Shown one piece after another: positions 49,461-64,000 of a stretch of 64,000 nt of DNA. A program made the position numbers and the translations under genes. Positions within the stretch are counted from its first letter, which is position 1. Each line of letters begins with the position of its first letter. The notes below the pieces were generated by a model. It saw nothing but the letters and a program-made list of their open reading frames with translations. It had not been told where the DNA came from and did no database searches. The stretch covers positions 880,495 through 944,494 of the forward strand of contig VXAZ01008276.1 of the NCBI GenBank assembly GCA_013399875.1, written 5' to 3'. Origin of the DNA: Gymnorhina tibicen (Eukaryota; Chordata; Aves; Passeriformes; Artamidae).

Positions 49461-52400
49461 GCGATGGGCCACGAAACTCCCTGCCCCAGGTGGGAATCAA
49501 AACGGGCAGGGCTTGCTCCTGACTTCTGTGTCCTGGAGCCACAGCGCGGTGTGAAGGGCAGTGTAAGCATGGGTGCAGCTCCACGTAGCACCGCTGCTTT
49601 GAAGACGACCACATCCCCAAAACCCGCCTGAAAACGGCACGGAGTGGCGGGTCCCGAGTGGACAGCGCACTTGCGCGATATTGGCTGCCCGATGGGCTTC
49701 CGGCAATGCCCAGTGGCTCTTAGGGAGTTTTCTCAGCGGTTTCCTCCGCCCCCGACGGAGGTCGGAGCACTCCGGGGCTGCTCACGAGTTGCAGAAGCAT
49801 TTGGCGTCTCTCTCCTGTCCATTGCTTTCTCTACCCAGCAGCTCTCGCATCCGTGCAGCCTCTCCCACCATGCACAGGATAAACACGGCCCACCTCCCCG
49901 GGCAGCTGGGAGCCTGGAGCTGCTGGACGGCTGCACCCACCCTCGACAACAGATGACACTGGTGAGTTCTTGCTGGAACGTTTACTAACATCACGGATCT
50001 GACACTACAGCAAAAGCTTTTACACTCAGAGAGCGGATAAAGCACAAATTCACCCGGTGCGGGTCTTGGCTGGTAGCACACTATTTAATAAAGGCAAGAC
50101 AACAGTACAAGAGGGTGAAGGAGCTAAATGTGCAAGCAATCTTCATATCCCATATCAAAAAATTTCAATACTTCTCCCACATCTTCTGCAGGGATATTAA
50201 CAGCCAAGCTCCCTTTCTGGCAAAGCTTCTAAGCCCCTTCCAGCCTCGAACTGAAGGGTAAGGTCTGTAGCAGGAGGGCTCCTCTCTTCCCTGCTTGCTC
50301 CTCCGAACCTTGTCAGGGCAGCGTGGCAGCGGGATGGGAGCAGGGAGCTCCCCTGGTGTGCGGCACCAGTGCCACCCACACGTCGCTGTCCCGGCCGCGA
50401 CACAGCCATCACACCACACAGGCCAACTCAAAACCGTCCCACAAGCTGCCAGGGATGCTGGTGGCAGTGTTAAAATGTCACTGTGACTTTTCATACAGAA
50501 GTAATTTGTTAATAGCAGACTTTAAATAATCACTAAATATTCAAGAAAAAGTCTCTATTTCATCAAAAGTGAAGGGGAAGCCATTTTTTTACCCCACAGT
50601 GCTACAGAGGAAGTCTTTAAAGCCACATTGTGTACAAATTATTTCTATATAGCTGGCAAAATAAATGTGCAGTTTAAACCTGATGAGCTTAAAACGATTG
50701 ACTTGTAACATTTGAAACACAGTATATAATGAAAAATAATAGACCTCTGGAGCATCTTGTAGCATAGAATTCTTGCAGTTATTTTATTCTTTCATTCTAA
50801 TCCGTCAGTTCTTCACATACAACAAGACTTCTGATTATATCGTTTTATAAAGGTTCACATCAAATATTTATTTGCCTTTCCATGCTCACTCCAGATGAAG
50901 TGACCATCACCTAGCTAAAGCAGAAATGTTTCTTTTTCATTCTGGAATGGTCTGTAGTAGCATGAATTAGTCTATACTAGATGATGAATGACAACGGCAG
51001 TACTGAGACACTGGAGTTCACAAAGCAATATCTCCCACCACTATTGTTCTGCAGCACTAATGCAATAAAGGACAGAGACTACAGAGAGCAAAACCAATTC
51101 ATAGCAGTGAAAAATCATTAAAATACCATGAAGTTCAAATTAGTCCCTTCTTTCCAATTCAGTTGGTTGAAGAGAGATATGAAATTTTCTGAAAAAACCT
51201 ACAATGCCAGCTCCAGTTCTTACACCATTTAAAATTTAGCAAGTAACAAATAAAGATAAGCAAACATGAACTGCAGGTATAACATTTGAAATGGTAAAAC
51301 TAATCAGTGAACCTAAACATTAAAAGCTGTAATTGGATTCTGCACCTTCCCTGCTGATACACAGTGGTTACATCGCTCTGAATCAGCGAGTGCAGAAGTA
51401 CCGACAGCAAAGCTGCCTTCATCAAACTGCTCCAACTCGAGGAGGAAAACACGGGGCCCAGCAGCTCTTTAATTTGACCTACACGCTGCTAAATAGAATC
51501 TTATTTTTCAAAACTAGAGCAATATAGGTATTTATGCTGTGCAGGTGGATCCAAGTACCCATGCAAAAAACAACTGCAATCAATCAGGTTCAGTGCAGCT
51601 GCTTTATCTGATCTTCCCAGATGTTTCAGACCTGGTAGTCAACTCATCACTTTGAATAACTCAGTATCAATGAACATTGAATAAGTTTATATGGAAAAGA
51701 TTTATACAGCCAACTTTCAATTCACAAGTTTGGAGCTTTGGTTGGTTGGTTGGTTGGTTTTTTAAAATCATCTCTACATCTGTTGCAAAGTATTAGAAAC
51801 ATATATGGCATAGAAAGAATAAAAAGTGGTACAAGGCACAGAAAGTGTGTGAAAGAGGAACATTCTGCAGCTGAACAAATACAGCTCTTCACAAATTTAT
51901 TCAGGTACTTCAGTGTACATTTTCCACCCTCTATTTTACTTCATGTCAATCTATTTTAGGCTCACTAATTTCAGTATACTAGATCACCCGTGTCAAATAA
52001 TAAAAAATTTCCTTTCTTCAAAAAGTAAAATTCATCATCAAAAAAGTAAAATTCAAAGCCCCAACACTTATTTATAGGCCAGCTTCACTTTTTGACAATT
52101 ATATGTAGTTTCCTTTAATAGAGCAGAAAAGAATGCAATTTTTGCAGTGCAGGTTGTTACACACTACAAACCTCAGATAGAACTGGGTGGCTGTATTTAC
52201 CTCAAACTCTGCAGCCAGCAATGTGTAAAGTGAGGGATAAGTAACTGCAATAAAAATGCCCCAATTTAAATTATGAGGGGGATAAAATAATTTTTTAATT
52301 CAATGCTTAAATATTTTATGTTACAGTTTAGTATTTTATATTTAGTAACTGTGTTTATGAATTTTACATGTAATATTTAGGCAGCCCAAATCCTGACAAG

Positions 52401-52972
52401 CTGAATTTCTTCCCCCCTCAAAGTGATACTGCCCCAGTCAGAATTCTCCAAGATTCCCCCCACAAAATCCCTTCATGTAAGCAATGGGGCAGAAAAAGGT
52501 TTCATCCTTGCTGGAACACTTCCCAACTTCGTATTTTTTCATGCTTTAAGATTTGCCTTTTCATGTTCACAAGGTCGCAATGGGCACAAGGAGAAGTTTT
52601 TCCTGAAGTCAAATTTCAGCCAGATTTTATCTTTTAAAAAAAAACTGAAAGATGGAGATTTATGCTGTTATATACCTAGTGTGAGATAAGTTCTGGGTGC
52701 TGATTAAGTACTCCTGTATCTAGCTTAATCTATTCAGGATAAATAGAGATCCTGAATTCCTCAAACACTTCCCAAAAGTGAGATCCTTGAAACTAAAGCA
52801 CAAATTACAGACCACAAAATGTGAACAAAATTTATATAAATTGAGTAGCTCTCAAAACTTGGGAAATCTATTATTTTAAGACTGTATTTTAGTATTGCCA
52901 CTGGAGATGGATGACAAGAATCTATACAACAGCATTTAGAATTGCAGGTGTTTATATTTTGCGCCCTTCCTT
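49461..52972. other. Upstream flank of CHST2
   Basis: GC content falls from about 49.5 kb into AT-rich DNA beyond 50.5 kb. It contains a GC-moderate segment at 50.2-50.5 kb, the GGTT microsatellite and a short duplicated AAAAAGTAAAATTCA at about 52020-52055. No gene recognised. Confidence 0.55.
51737..51760. repeat. (GGTT)n microsatellite
   Basis: About five perfect GGTT units followed by a T run. Confidence 0.9.
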
Positions 52973-53305
52973 TTAGTATTGTGCGTAATGTCTTAACAGC
53001 ATATTCAACATGTCATGCAGCACTGGCAGCTGATTTCCCTCAAAACACTTTTTTTCAATAATGTTGAATCCTTCAGCAGCCATTCCATTAAGTGATGGCT
53101 GCAGCAATCTGCCTTCTAAAGTATCCATTTTCTCTTGGATGTTCCTTCTGAACCCTGTGTGCAGAAGCAGCTGGCAGGGACCAAAATTAAAGCAGCCACT
53201 CATAAACCAGAAATACATAGCCAAGTGGACAACCTGTCTGTAACAAGCTGTTCCCTTCAACCCCAGTTTCTCCTTTATATTCACTTCCAGTTGCACAGGT
53301 GACAT
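52973..53305 (-). CDS. Unidentified ATG-initiated open frame, 110 codons
   Basis: An ATG at 53305-53303 begins MSPVQLEVNIKEKLGLKGTA and runs 110 codons to the stop. The frame is open for 30 more codons upstream. The surrounding DNA is only about 40% GC, so the length is moderately unusual, but by my rough estimate about one such frame is expected by chance in a window of this size. The peptide has a balanced composition, a hydrophobic centre (YFWFMSGC) and a charged C-terminal half, but matches no family I know. It lies on the same strand as CHST2 and U2SURP, between them. Confidence 0.15.
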   Translation of the reverse strand: MSPVQLEVNIKEKLGLKGTACYRQVVHLAMYFWFMSGCFNFGPCQLLLHTGFRRNIQEKMDTLEGRLLQPSLNGMAAEGFNIIEKKCFEGNQLPVLHDMLNMLLRHYAQY

Positions 53306-53602
53306 TTTCAATAAACTTAATTTCAATAAATATTTATAAATTTTTGTTTGTGCAGCTGAAGGAATTCCAGAACTTTGCAAATGTCCTGGGGACACTGCAG
53401 TGTAGATTAGTCTCTATTTGACTTTTATTAAAATTAGAAATCTTTTTTTGGCTATTATGTAACTGGTTCAAGTTCTAAAGGAAATTAAGAGATTCTACTT
53501 TTATAACCACGTACCTTTAAAACAATGGGCAATGCACTGTTTCACATCAAAAGCTTCCCAAGCCTTTAGCAGGTCACACCTAAGAGCTACCTCAGCCCCA
53601 CA

Positions 53603-53648
53603 CATTCGGGCATCTCTAAACCCCCTCCAACCAAACCCATGATCCTAA
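53603..53648 (+). mobile_element. Possible CR1 3'-end remnant
   Basis: A short stretch ('catctctaaaccccctccaa' then 'ccaaacccatgatcc') resembles the CR1 terminus, but with many changes. It lies at the left edge of a GC-rich patch that runs to about 53870. The patch itself was not recognised. Confidence 0.35.
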
Positions 53649-55152
53649 CACCCTTCACCCCCAGGGCTTGGGGTGCCCAGGAGCCCTTCAGCTGCTCAGG
53701 GCAGCGCTGTCCCTGGATAACATCCCTGTCCCAGGGGCTCTGCCTGGCACCAGTGCAGCGCAGGGTCACCCCACACCTCCTGCTGCACGGTCCCAGGGGC
53801 CTCACTTGCCTCTTCCCTCCTCGAGGGCAACAGGCAGAAGCCAAACAATGCTCCCTTGGATCTAAGCTCTCAGGTGATGGAGCAAAATAGCCGGTTCTCA
53901 TTTGACTAAGGATTGGACAAATTTAAATCCCAGGGAAGAGAGTTGCCAATCCTTGTCTAAAAATTCAAACACAGAGATTTGGACAAAAGAGTGAGAATTC
54001 AGTTTCTCACATAAGTAAAACACAACATGTGATAAATTATTATCTAGGAAGGTTCTTGAAATTAATCCACTGCATCTCTTCAAAACTCACAGAGTGACGT
54101 AACGCATTCACTAATTACTCTTGAAAATCCCCAGGATTTGAGAAATCTATCTGTAGCATTTTCATATTGCTACTGTATACCACAGTGAAGACTTCCTGCA
54201 GGCTGGCATGAAAGATGAGTTTTCCCCCGGTGAAACTGCCTAGGAATGAGGCTTTATTACAAACTTACCTTCTTTCTTTCTTTCTTTCTTGTTTTTTTTA
54301 AATTTATCTAGTAGAACTACCCTGTGCAAAAACAGAGGATGAGAATCTCCAGCCCCTCAGTTCACACAATGGACAGAATTCCATCCCAGTCTCATGTCTA
54401 AAAGTTTGTAGCCAATTCTTTTCCAGAATTTGCCCAAGGCAAAAGTGTCCATTCAGTTAATCACCAAACTGTTCTTTTCTCATAGCACAGAGAAGATAAC
54501 CTGAAATGCCAGGAAAAAAAATAAATCACCAGCAATCCAGAGATGCAGATTTTGTGATGAAAATGCCCACCATCAGCTGCAATGCACCTCTATACCATAA
54601 TAAGTTCAGAAGATTCACCTCTACCCTCCTGAGTTTCTATTTGCCACAGTGCAGTCGGTGTTTGCTCTAGCAGGATCTAGCAGGTGAATACACCTGGCTA
54701 AAGCATTCCTGAAACACCAGAGGTGTACCTCTTTAGCGTGGCTCAAAAAAGATGAAAACTGGTTTCTACTCCCAGTGGTGGCTTTGGTGATGATTCTGAT
54801 TGCTGGTAATGATCCTGGAAGTTCAATCCTGGGCACAGGCTGCTCCATCTTCCACAAATCCAAACTGTATGCATCAATTCCACCCTCCTCTTCCCACGCC
54901 AGCTAAATTTTAAAACAAGAACAGTTTGTCATACAGAATTAAGAAATTCTGCCAGGTTAAATCTTTCTGTGAAAGATTTCTGAGAGCTTTACACAGACCT
55001 TATGCTTGCCCTTTCTCCTTGCTCACCTCTCTACCGGCACAGTTACCACATACAAGCTCTAGTCTCAGACCTAGGTCCAGCCTCAGGAGGCCAAGAAACA
55101 GACTCAGGGAACAGGTTGCACACTTGTTTGCAGACAGCCTCTTAAAAAGGTC
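53649..55152. other. GC-rich patch followed by AT-rich intergenic DNA
   Basis: From 53649 to about 53870 the DNA is GC-rich and open in several frames, with sharp edges, suggesting a mobile-element insertion that I could not classify. From 53.9 kb it is AT-rich and includes the TTTC microsatellite. No gene recognised. Confidence 0.45.
54271..54290. repeat. (TTTC)5 microsatellite
   Basis: Five TTTC units followed by a G and a T run. Confidence 0.9.
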
Positions 55153-55947
55153 TTGAAGAGTCAAACTGATGGTCTGTATTTAAGGCAAACAGCTACAGCA
55201 AGTTCCCCAGTCCACACAAGAGAAAAACAGAGCAAGGTCCAGGGATATCAAAACATCCCATATTTAAGATCTCTGAGCTCTAAGAGGAGATTGTCAGTAA
55301 CTGCAACTTGTAATCTATCCCAAAGGAATACTCTGGGCTCTAACATCAAGAGTTCATATCCCAGCCTTTCCCATCTTGTGGGGACATCTGAGGCCTCTCC
55401 TTTATCATCTTTCACAGATATTGCAGAACCTAAATTGTCTTGGAGGCGTTTGCTCCTCTCAGGTTTGAGAGCTGTGTTCAAGTGCCACTGGAGCAAAGGG
55501 GAGAAGGAGAGAGGCACAGCCTGTAACAGCTCACGGCTGCTAAGAGATGGCCCCAGTTCTGCACATCCTTCCTGCCCTGCACCTCATCCCATGGGCCTGC
55601 CCACCCAGTGCCCACTCACCCTTTCCACAAGGAAAGCTGTCAAACAAGGCAGCAGAAAGGACAGAAGAAGAAAACGAGGCACAGGGAAGGCAGGAACAGG
55701 ACCTGCCCCCAAAGCAGCACCAAGGTGTGACACTGGCCCAGCCACAGCACTCAGCGTCCCACTACAGCTCCACCCGGGCTCCACGCCCTCCCTGCCGTCC
55801 CTGCAAACTGCTGCCAGTGCTAACGAGCACTGCTCGTTAATCAGCTCCCTATCCGAGCACCAGTCCCAAGTGGGAGGTTCCTTTGTTCCAGAGAGAATTA
55901 TACAGACAACTACAGAGCGAGCAGCCCATGCCTCATTAATGAGTTAG
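55153..55947 (+). other. Longest unexplained open frame (264 codons, no early ATG)
   Basis: A 795-base stop-free frame lies between CHST2 and U2SURP, antisense to both genes. It starts from TTG; the first in-frame ATG is near codon 147, leaving about 118 codons. The translation is rich in Ser, Arg, Ala and Pro, with a basic cluster (RKDRRRKRGTG) and no recognised domain. My rough estimate puts the chance of such a frame in this window at a few percent. Without a start or splice evidence I do not call it a gene. Confidence 0.2.
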
Positions 55948-58900
55948 AGGAGCACAGAGGTCACTGTTGACAGAGGAACAGCAGCAGCCATTAGGGTTGG
56001 ACAACACAGGCAGAACAGCATCGAGCAGCAGAGAGCTGGTGAGGCCAAGGAACTGTTCATGCGTAACAGGCACGAACATTGCTCTCTTCCAGGTTAAAAA
56101 TAAAACCATTTCTGGATATCAGCAAACTGACAATTTTATTGTTACCATGTCAATTGGAAAATTTTCTGCATAAAATACAAACCCAAAAGCAAGTAAGACA
56201 TAAAAGTCCATGTGAAACTACCGTTTCCTCTTTAAATAACCACGAACAAAAAACTTTCCAGCTTTTGACAGTTACACTGTAGATCATCCCACCACAAGAT
56301 CAGACATCAGAAGTGGCAAATGGCACAGGCTCACCCATGAAAGCCAACACTGTATGGACAGAAGCAGGTGGAGGAAAAAACAGTATGCAATTGTTTAAGA
56401 CTTCTGTATCCTACGAGGGAAAGAGATTTGGACAAAATTAAATTAGCATTTTAGTTGTGATACTTACAAGAGTGGCTTAAAAATTGAGGAGCAGCAGCTC
56501 CAGCAGCAGCAAGAACCACCAAAGTACTGGAATTTTTGCACCAGCACATGCAGCAATGAGAAAAAGAAATTTTAAAGTACTGCTATGAACTGTTTTAATC
56601 AAACATAAGTTTATGACCTTAGCAGCCTTATTCAGAAAAGTGAACTGATAAAATTTTCAGACTGACAATATCAGGTTTGTAATTTGATAAATCCCATGAT
56701 ACTCAGGAGCTTGATTGATACTGAACAGTGCTTGATTTTAAAAGAAGATAACTGTAAAATTCTCATCTAGGTTATTCCACTGTTGCCATCTTCACCTCTA
56801 GAATATTCACCTTAAGTATTCAGGGTAGACCGACAATACCTGAGAACCCTCCCACCCCAAACTCCTCACACAGCTGTACGAAAGTGCAACCAGCTACCTA
56901 TCTAAAACCTTCCAAGTTCAGACCTTAGTCCAGCTGCAGCGATACAGCAATGCTTCTCATTTTTATTTATTTAAAGCATTAATTCCACTGAAGCACTCTA
57001 AGTGCCTGTGGAGGAAAACCCCACAAGCAAGCTGCCTCAAGTGATTAGAGACAGTCAGAACAAATTTGCCTTTTGTGGCTGATCTTGCTTTTCTCATCCC
57101 AAGATTCTGGTTTTTAAGGCGTTACACGAACTCTTCGCTCTCGTGTCACCAGGACAGATGAACTCACATCAGCGATAATTGCAATTCTAAATATACACTT
57201 TGAAAACATTGATTTGTTACCCTTGTTCGTAAGCGGTTGTTGATTCTTACACTTCAAAACCTGCAAAGGGGAGGTGGGGCGAGACCACATGCACATGCAG
57301 TGTCCGAATAATAACCTGACACTGACGTTCAGAAACCAACTCTTCCTCAAGCAGTGTTACAAAAAATACATGCAGCTGCTCTGCAAGGAAGTCAAAGGAA
57401 GCCAGAGTTTAAAAAAGGCAGTTTGAATACAAACACTTCTGTAACACTGGGAAGATTTTAATTGTTGGAAGGAGACTATGCACTACATAGCTTTCTGCAC
57501 CAGGACAGGGCCCACAGGTCAGCACTGAGCCTGACCAAGCCTTGTGGAGACACTCCCGGGGCCAGGACTGGCTCAGAGCAGATGCGCCTGCAGCTGTGTC
57601 CCTTGAAGGCTTTCCCATAAACATCAGGATGTCCTGGAGTGCAGGGTAGGCTTCCCCAAATGAATGGCAGTGTCTAGCACGGATCTGGGAACATACAACG
57701 GACATTCCCTTTCCAAGGTCACCCCACTGTTTCAGGCTGCTCGGGGGTTCTCAGCCAGGATAGAACTGGGCTGTACAAACTACACTCGGTTTCTCTGCTT
57801 TGGACAAGCCTGAACATTGAAGCACGAACATTTCCCTCTGGTTTCCCTAAGGCAGGGCAGGAGAGGACAGACGAGCCCATTACCCACTTGTGTCTCCACG
57901 CCCTCCTGAAGTGAAGAGCTGGACTTGAGCACACTGAGGGGTCTCAGAGGATAATGGGCTCCCTCTTCCTCTACAACCACAGAAACCATTGGGAGACACA
58001 GGACCACACCTCTCCAGGTCAGGACTTTATTTCACAAGGATTCATATGAATGCTACTTCCTGAATCTCAGATCAGTTATTTACATTACCCATTCAGCACT
58101 TTACCCCAAAAAGCTGCAGAAACACAAGATCACACAGTAATGGCAATGGCAACTGTACCTTGTCACTGCAACGTGACCCAAAGAAAAATGAATTTCATAA
58201 GCAGCCCGATTTTAAGTCTTCAATAATAATTTGCATCTTTTACGAAAGATTTGTTACCAGATGCCGCCCCCTTCCCGCTTTTCTTTTTGGGAAAGCCAAG
58301 CTATAAACAAAACTACAGAAGCAGGAGGAACTTACGACTAAGCAGGATCAAAAGATACTCTTTTCTACAGGGCAAAAAAACCCAGGCAATCCAGTTAATT
58401 ATACAGATTCTTAACTGCTCTTAAGAGACTATTGGGTAAGAATGGCTGTTTTAAAGCCCAGGACACGAAGGAAAGAACAAGAGCCATGACAATGGTAGAG
58501 AACAGATACTGAAAAAAGCATTGCATAATAGAGCAGTTACAAAATAAAGCCTAATGGGTGTGCTCCTTTAGCTCTCTTGCTACTTGGCTTAAGCTTTCTA
58601 TAATCACTGATGAGAATTTCATAAAAGCTGAAATGAAAATTAATTATTGAAAAGTACCTGAAATGCTAAGTGATTTTCTATCCTGAGGGTTTTTAGCTAT
58701 TAAATGAAATATACAATTGATTCTGCAGATAAAATACTCCTGTGGGGTAAAGCATCTTTAGTCCCACTTGACCCAGAACACTGACATTTATCACTCCTCC
58801 ATTTATAAACAGCTACAAGATAAAAGTAATGAAGAAGTTAACTGGATCTGAAGTGATCATCTTCCCACTGCAGTTAGGATTCTCCGTCCCCAACTGATTT

Positions 58901-60429
58901 TAGTACCTACTTTTCTCTCCAGAAAGCCTCATCTGGTCTGTGCCAGGTGTGAATACACAGCATTTAAGAAAAAAATTGGTTTCTAATAGTTTAGCAACCA
59001 AAGTCTGTGCTAAATCCTATCCTGAAACACCTTGTGTTACAGGGAGAAAGAAAAATACAAAAAATAAACTCTGCATATTTCTAAAACAGATTCCTTATAA
59101 TGTATTACAAAAAGATAAAAGGTGTATTCTTTTCTCGTTATCAATGCATCTATTCAATACTCATTCTAAAAAAGTCTTTACAGTATGCATGCATTCTCCC
59201 TATTTGCAGTGTCCCAGATCACTTCACAGGTCTCATTAGCAAAGAGAATTCTCCACTTAATTCTCACATATGCTACAATTTATATAATCTTGTAACAATG
59301 TATCTCATCAGGGAAAAAAGAGGGGGTTTTTTGTTTTGTTTTTGGTGGGGTTTTTTTTGATAAGACCTTTTAGATCCTGCTTCTGGAAGTGCAGCCACTG
59401 AGGCTATTTCCATGTCCAACAGAAGATCTTGCCCAGCACATTTACAAATCTCTAACTCTGTGAAGGCTGTGGATACACCAATGTAACAGCAGTGCAACAG
59501 CAGGCCATCATCCAGCACTCTGTGCCTGCAGTCAAGCACAGCTTTTGCTTTCACAAACAGTTCACAAGAGGCCAGATCCCTTTTGATTTTATATTTTTAT
59601 TACAATCTCCCCACACCTCCACGTATAAACGCTGAACCCTCCCCGCTTCTCATCCCTCCCCCTCTCCCACCCACAGAAAGGTTGCATGGTAAGGTGATGC
59701 AATTTAAAGCCACATCAATGCCTAACACACAGAACAGGTTTGGAGAAGGGAAAGCCTAACATGAAAAAAAAAGTTAAACAGCCTCTTGAATCAAAAATAT
59801 TAATAAATATGTAACAATTTAATTTTTCCCATCTTGAAGAATTTTCACAACAGAGGAATAAATTCAATAAAATAATGTAAAAGCTTTCCTTTTGCAGTAA
59901 AAATCAGTTTTAGAAAACAAGAGTGTACTGAAGGCTGCAATTACTGTATATATACTTAAGAAGTCACAGAGCCTTAGGCTTGCTGTCCTTTTAGTGTTCC
60001 CCATGTGTACCACAAAGGTGGCTTGTTACTGAGACACGGCACATATGCTACACACACACACCCCCAGAGGATGTGTCTTTGCAGAGGCCCTTTTTTAAAA
60101 ACAAACAAAAGCGTTACTGTGGTGTATAAATATTCCCTGTGATTAAAATAGAGACATAGGAAGCAAAGATTTACCTGTAAAGCTTATCAGGGTAGGTACC
60201 AGACTGTTCAACTCTTCTTACAGTAAAATCTCACAGTAGGAAAGAAACCCCATCCACTGGATTCAGAAGGTGCTTTTATCTGGATAGTCAGACCAGTGAG
60301 AACAGGAACAAAGCCACACTGAACCATCCAAGCACCGCAGTCTGTCTGAAATACACAGTACTTCCAAACAAACTATGCACTCCCTTAGGGATCTGGATCA
60401 CCAGTGGGGCAAGAAAACAACGTCTTCAT
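55948..60429. other. Intergenic DNA and possible distal U2SURP 3' UTR
   Basis: No gene recognised. A second AATAAA on minus at 59601-59596 could end a longer U2SURP transcript. An interrupted CAG-rich stretch lies at about 56490-56515. Confidence 0.5.
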
Positions 60430-60694
60430 TTTCTGTTCAGATTTTATTTGAAATCTAATTCAAATTGTCAAAGCTACAAAAAGGGGGAACATTTGGGTTA
60501 TTTCTGCTATGTCACAACATTCTAAAAACAAAATATCACTACTGCCAGCAGATCAGTTACACACATTTCTGATGAAACTTCTAAAACACAAAAATGTTTC
60601 TTTTTGGAAATAGTCACAATGAAGATATTTTGTACAATATAAAACAATGACAGGTCTACAGATGCCAATACTCATGAGAATACACGTGCATTCA

Positions 60695-60731
<37 letters not shown>

Positions 60732-60824
60732 GGAATGCTTTTTTGTTTTTAAACAGACTGTTCAGGCACAAAAACAAAACTGCATTTCCAGTAAGTGACA
60801 GCATCATAAAAAATATTAACATTG
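60430..60824 (-). other. U2SURP: U2SURP 3' UTR (proximal part)
   Basis: Non-coding sequence after the U2SURP stop codon. The first clear AATAAA on the minus strand is at 60448-60443, which would give a 3' UTR of about 400 bases. A further signal lies at 59601-59596, allowing a longer form of about 1.2 kb. The region contains a 33-base A run on plus (T run on the transcript). The true end is not determinable from sequence alone. Confidence 0.5.
60696..60728. repeat. 33-base poly(A)/poly(T) tract
   Basis: An uninterrupted run of 33 A on plus, which is U33 in the U2SURP transcript. It could be a real homopolymer or partly an assembly length error. Confidence 0.9.
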
Positions 60825-63293
<2,469 letters not shown>

Positions 63294-64000
63294 CTAGATT
63301 ATTAGAAGCATTCATGATTTCAGATAAGGTGTGAGTGATTATTAGAGGCAATCAAGTTAATCACAAACAGCATAAAAGCAGCTTATGATGCAGCACTGAT
63401 GGAACACAGCACACGATCTGAACTAATGGTCACACCCTCCCAGCTCTTCAGCCCTTTGCTCCTGCCTGGTACACAGCACAAACATTTACTGTAACACAAA
63501 CACTAACAAAAATGTGAGGGACATCACCCTGTGTGAGAATATCTGAGTAACTGGAAATGAACAGTCTTCAATGTTACAAATTCCAGGGAAATACTACAGC
63601 TGTAATAGATTTTCTGAACTAAACTAAACATGGAAGAATACCAAGAACCTTCTTCTACTTAAAACATATGGCATTCATTCTCATTAATCCAGACTGAAAA
63701 TTGATACACTCTCATAACTAGAAGCTATCTAAAGACAAAACAAAAATACAAACAAAATTCTGCAATAACATCTGCTCTGTCAAAAACAAACAACTATAGT
63801 CCATTTCTAGGTATCAACAGGACCATTCTGAAAGAAAATATATACCCTGAGCACACCTAGTTTGTCTGTCAAATAGAAAATTAACTACACAAAAATAAAC
63901 CTCATCAGCAGGTGTAAACACAGAGATCAAATGCCGCAGTTTTTAGTACTGATCATTTGTTAAAAAAAAAATTCATTCCATGGCAAAAAATAAACAGATA
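63294..64000 (-). other. U2SURP: U2SURP intron running off the window
   Basis: AT-rich sequence upstream of the exon starting at 63293. No further exon was recognised before the window ends. Confidence 0.7.

Noticed and set aside
58110..58180. MIR-like words ('gatcacacagtaatggca')
   Set aside because: Too short and without the rest of the MIR core in order.

Overview
This window is animal nuclear DNA, most likely from a bird or another sauropsid. Three things point there: two spliced or intronless vertebrate genes, recognised by their protein sequence, lie next to each other; several degenerate CR1 (chicken repeat 1) LINE fragments are present; and an assembly gap sits in a GC-rich, polyproline-coding stretch, a common fault in bird assemblies. 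No bacterial or viral gene was found. CR1 also occurs in turtles and crocodilians, so the exact clade is inferred.

Two genes are supported, both on the minus strand. CHST2 (N-acetylglucosamine 6-O-sulfotransferase 1) runs from about 48862 down to 47267 as an apparently uninterrupted coding region, broken by 338 Ns that cover its membrane anchor and stem. A CpG-rich region with CCAAT, GC-box and TATA-like elements extends to about 49460 and is its probable promoter. At the right edge, the last three coding exons of U2SURP (U2 snRNP-associated SURP/SR140 protein) lie at 63293-63175, 62401-62225 and 60963-60825. They splice in phase into an Arg/Ser-rich C-terminus of 144 residues; the rest of the gene lies beyond 64000. 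I recall the order U2SURP, CHST2, SLC9A9 from human 3q23-q24, so SLC9A9 would be expected off the left end. I looked for its C-terminal exons and did not find them.

The remaining ~55 kb is intergenic or of unknown function. Between 1 and 47 kb I see four convincing CR1 fragments (about 9.6, 33.1, 40.2 and 41.6 kb), a MIR-like scrap at 14.5 kb, isolated GC-rich patches (7.2, 12.8, 33.5, 38.5-39.5 and 44.8-45.1 kb) and microsatellites. There is also a small repeat system at 25.0-25.75 kb, in which degenerate telomere-like motifs lie inside tandem ~171-177 bp units plus one inverted copy. Probable regulatory DNA includes an element near 21.0-21.3 kb with two inverted SOX-type sites. A few open frames without recognised homology are listed at low confidence.

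CHST2 makes a Golgi enzyme that sulfates N-acetylglucosamine on glycans. U2SURP makes a spliceosome-associated protein. The two share strand and neighbourhood but no evident function. I found no convincing new multi-gene system. The items most worth a second look are the telomere-like repeat block, the orphan CpG island at 44.8-45.1 kb, the SOX-site element and a few long unexplained open frames.
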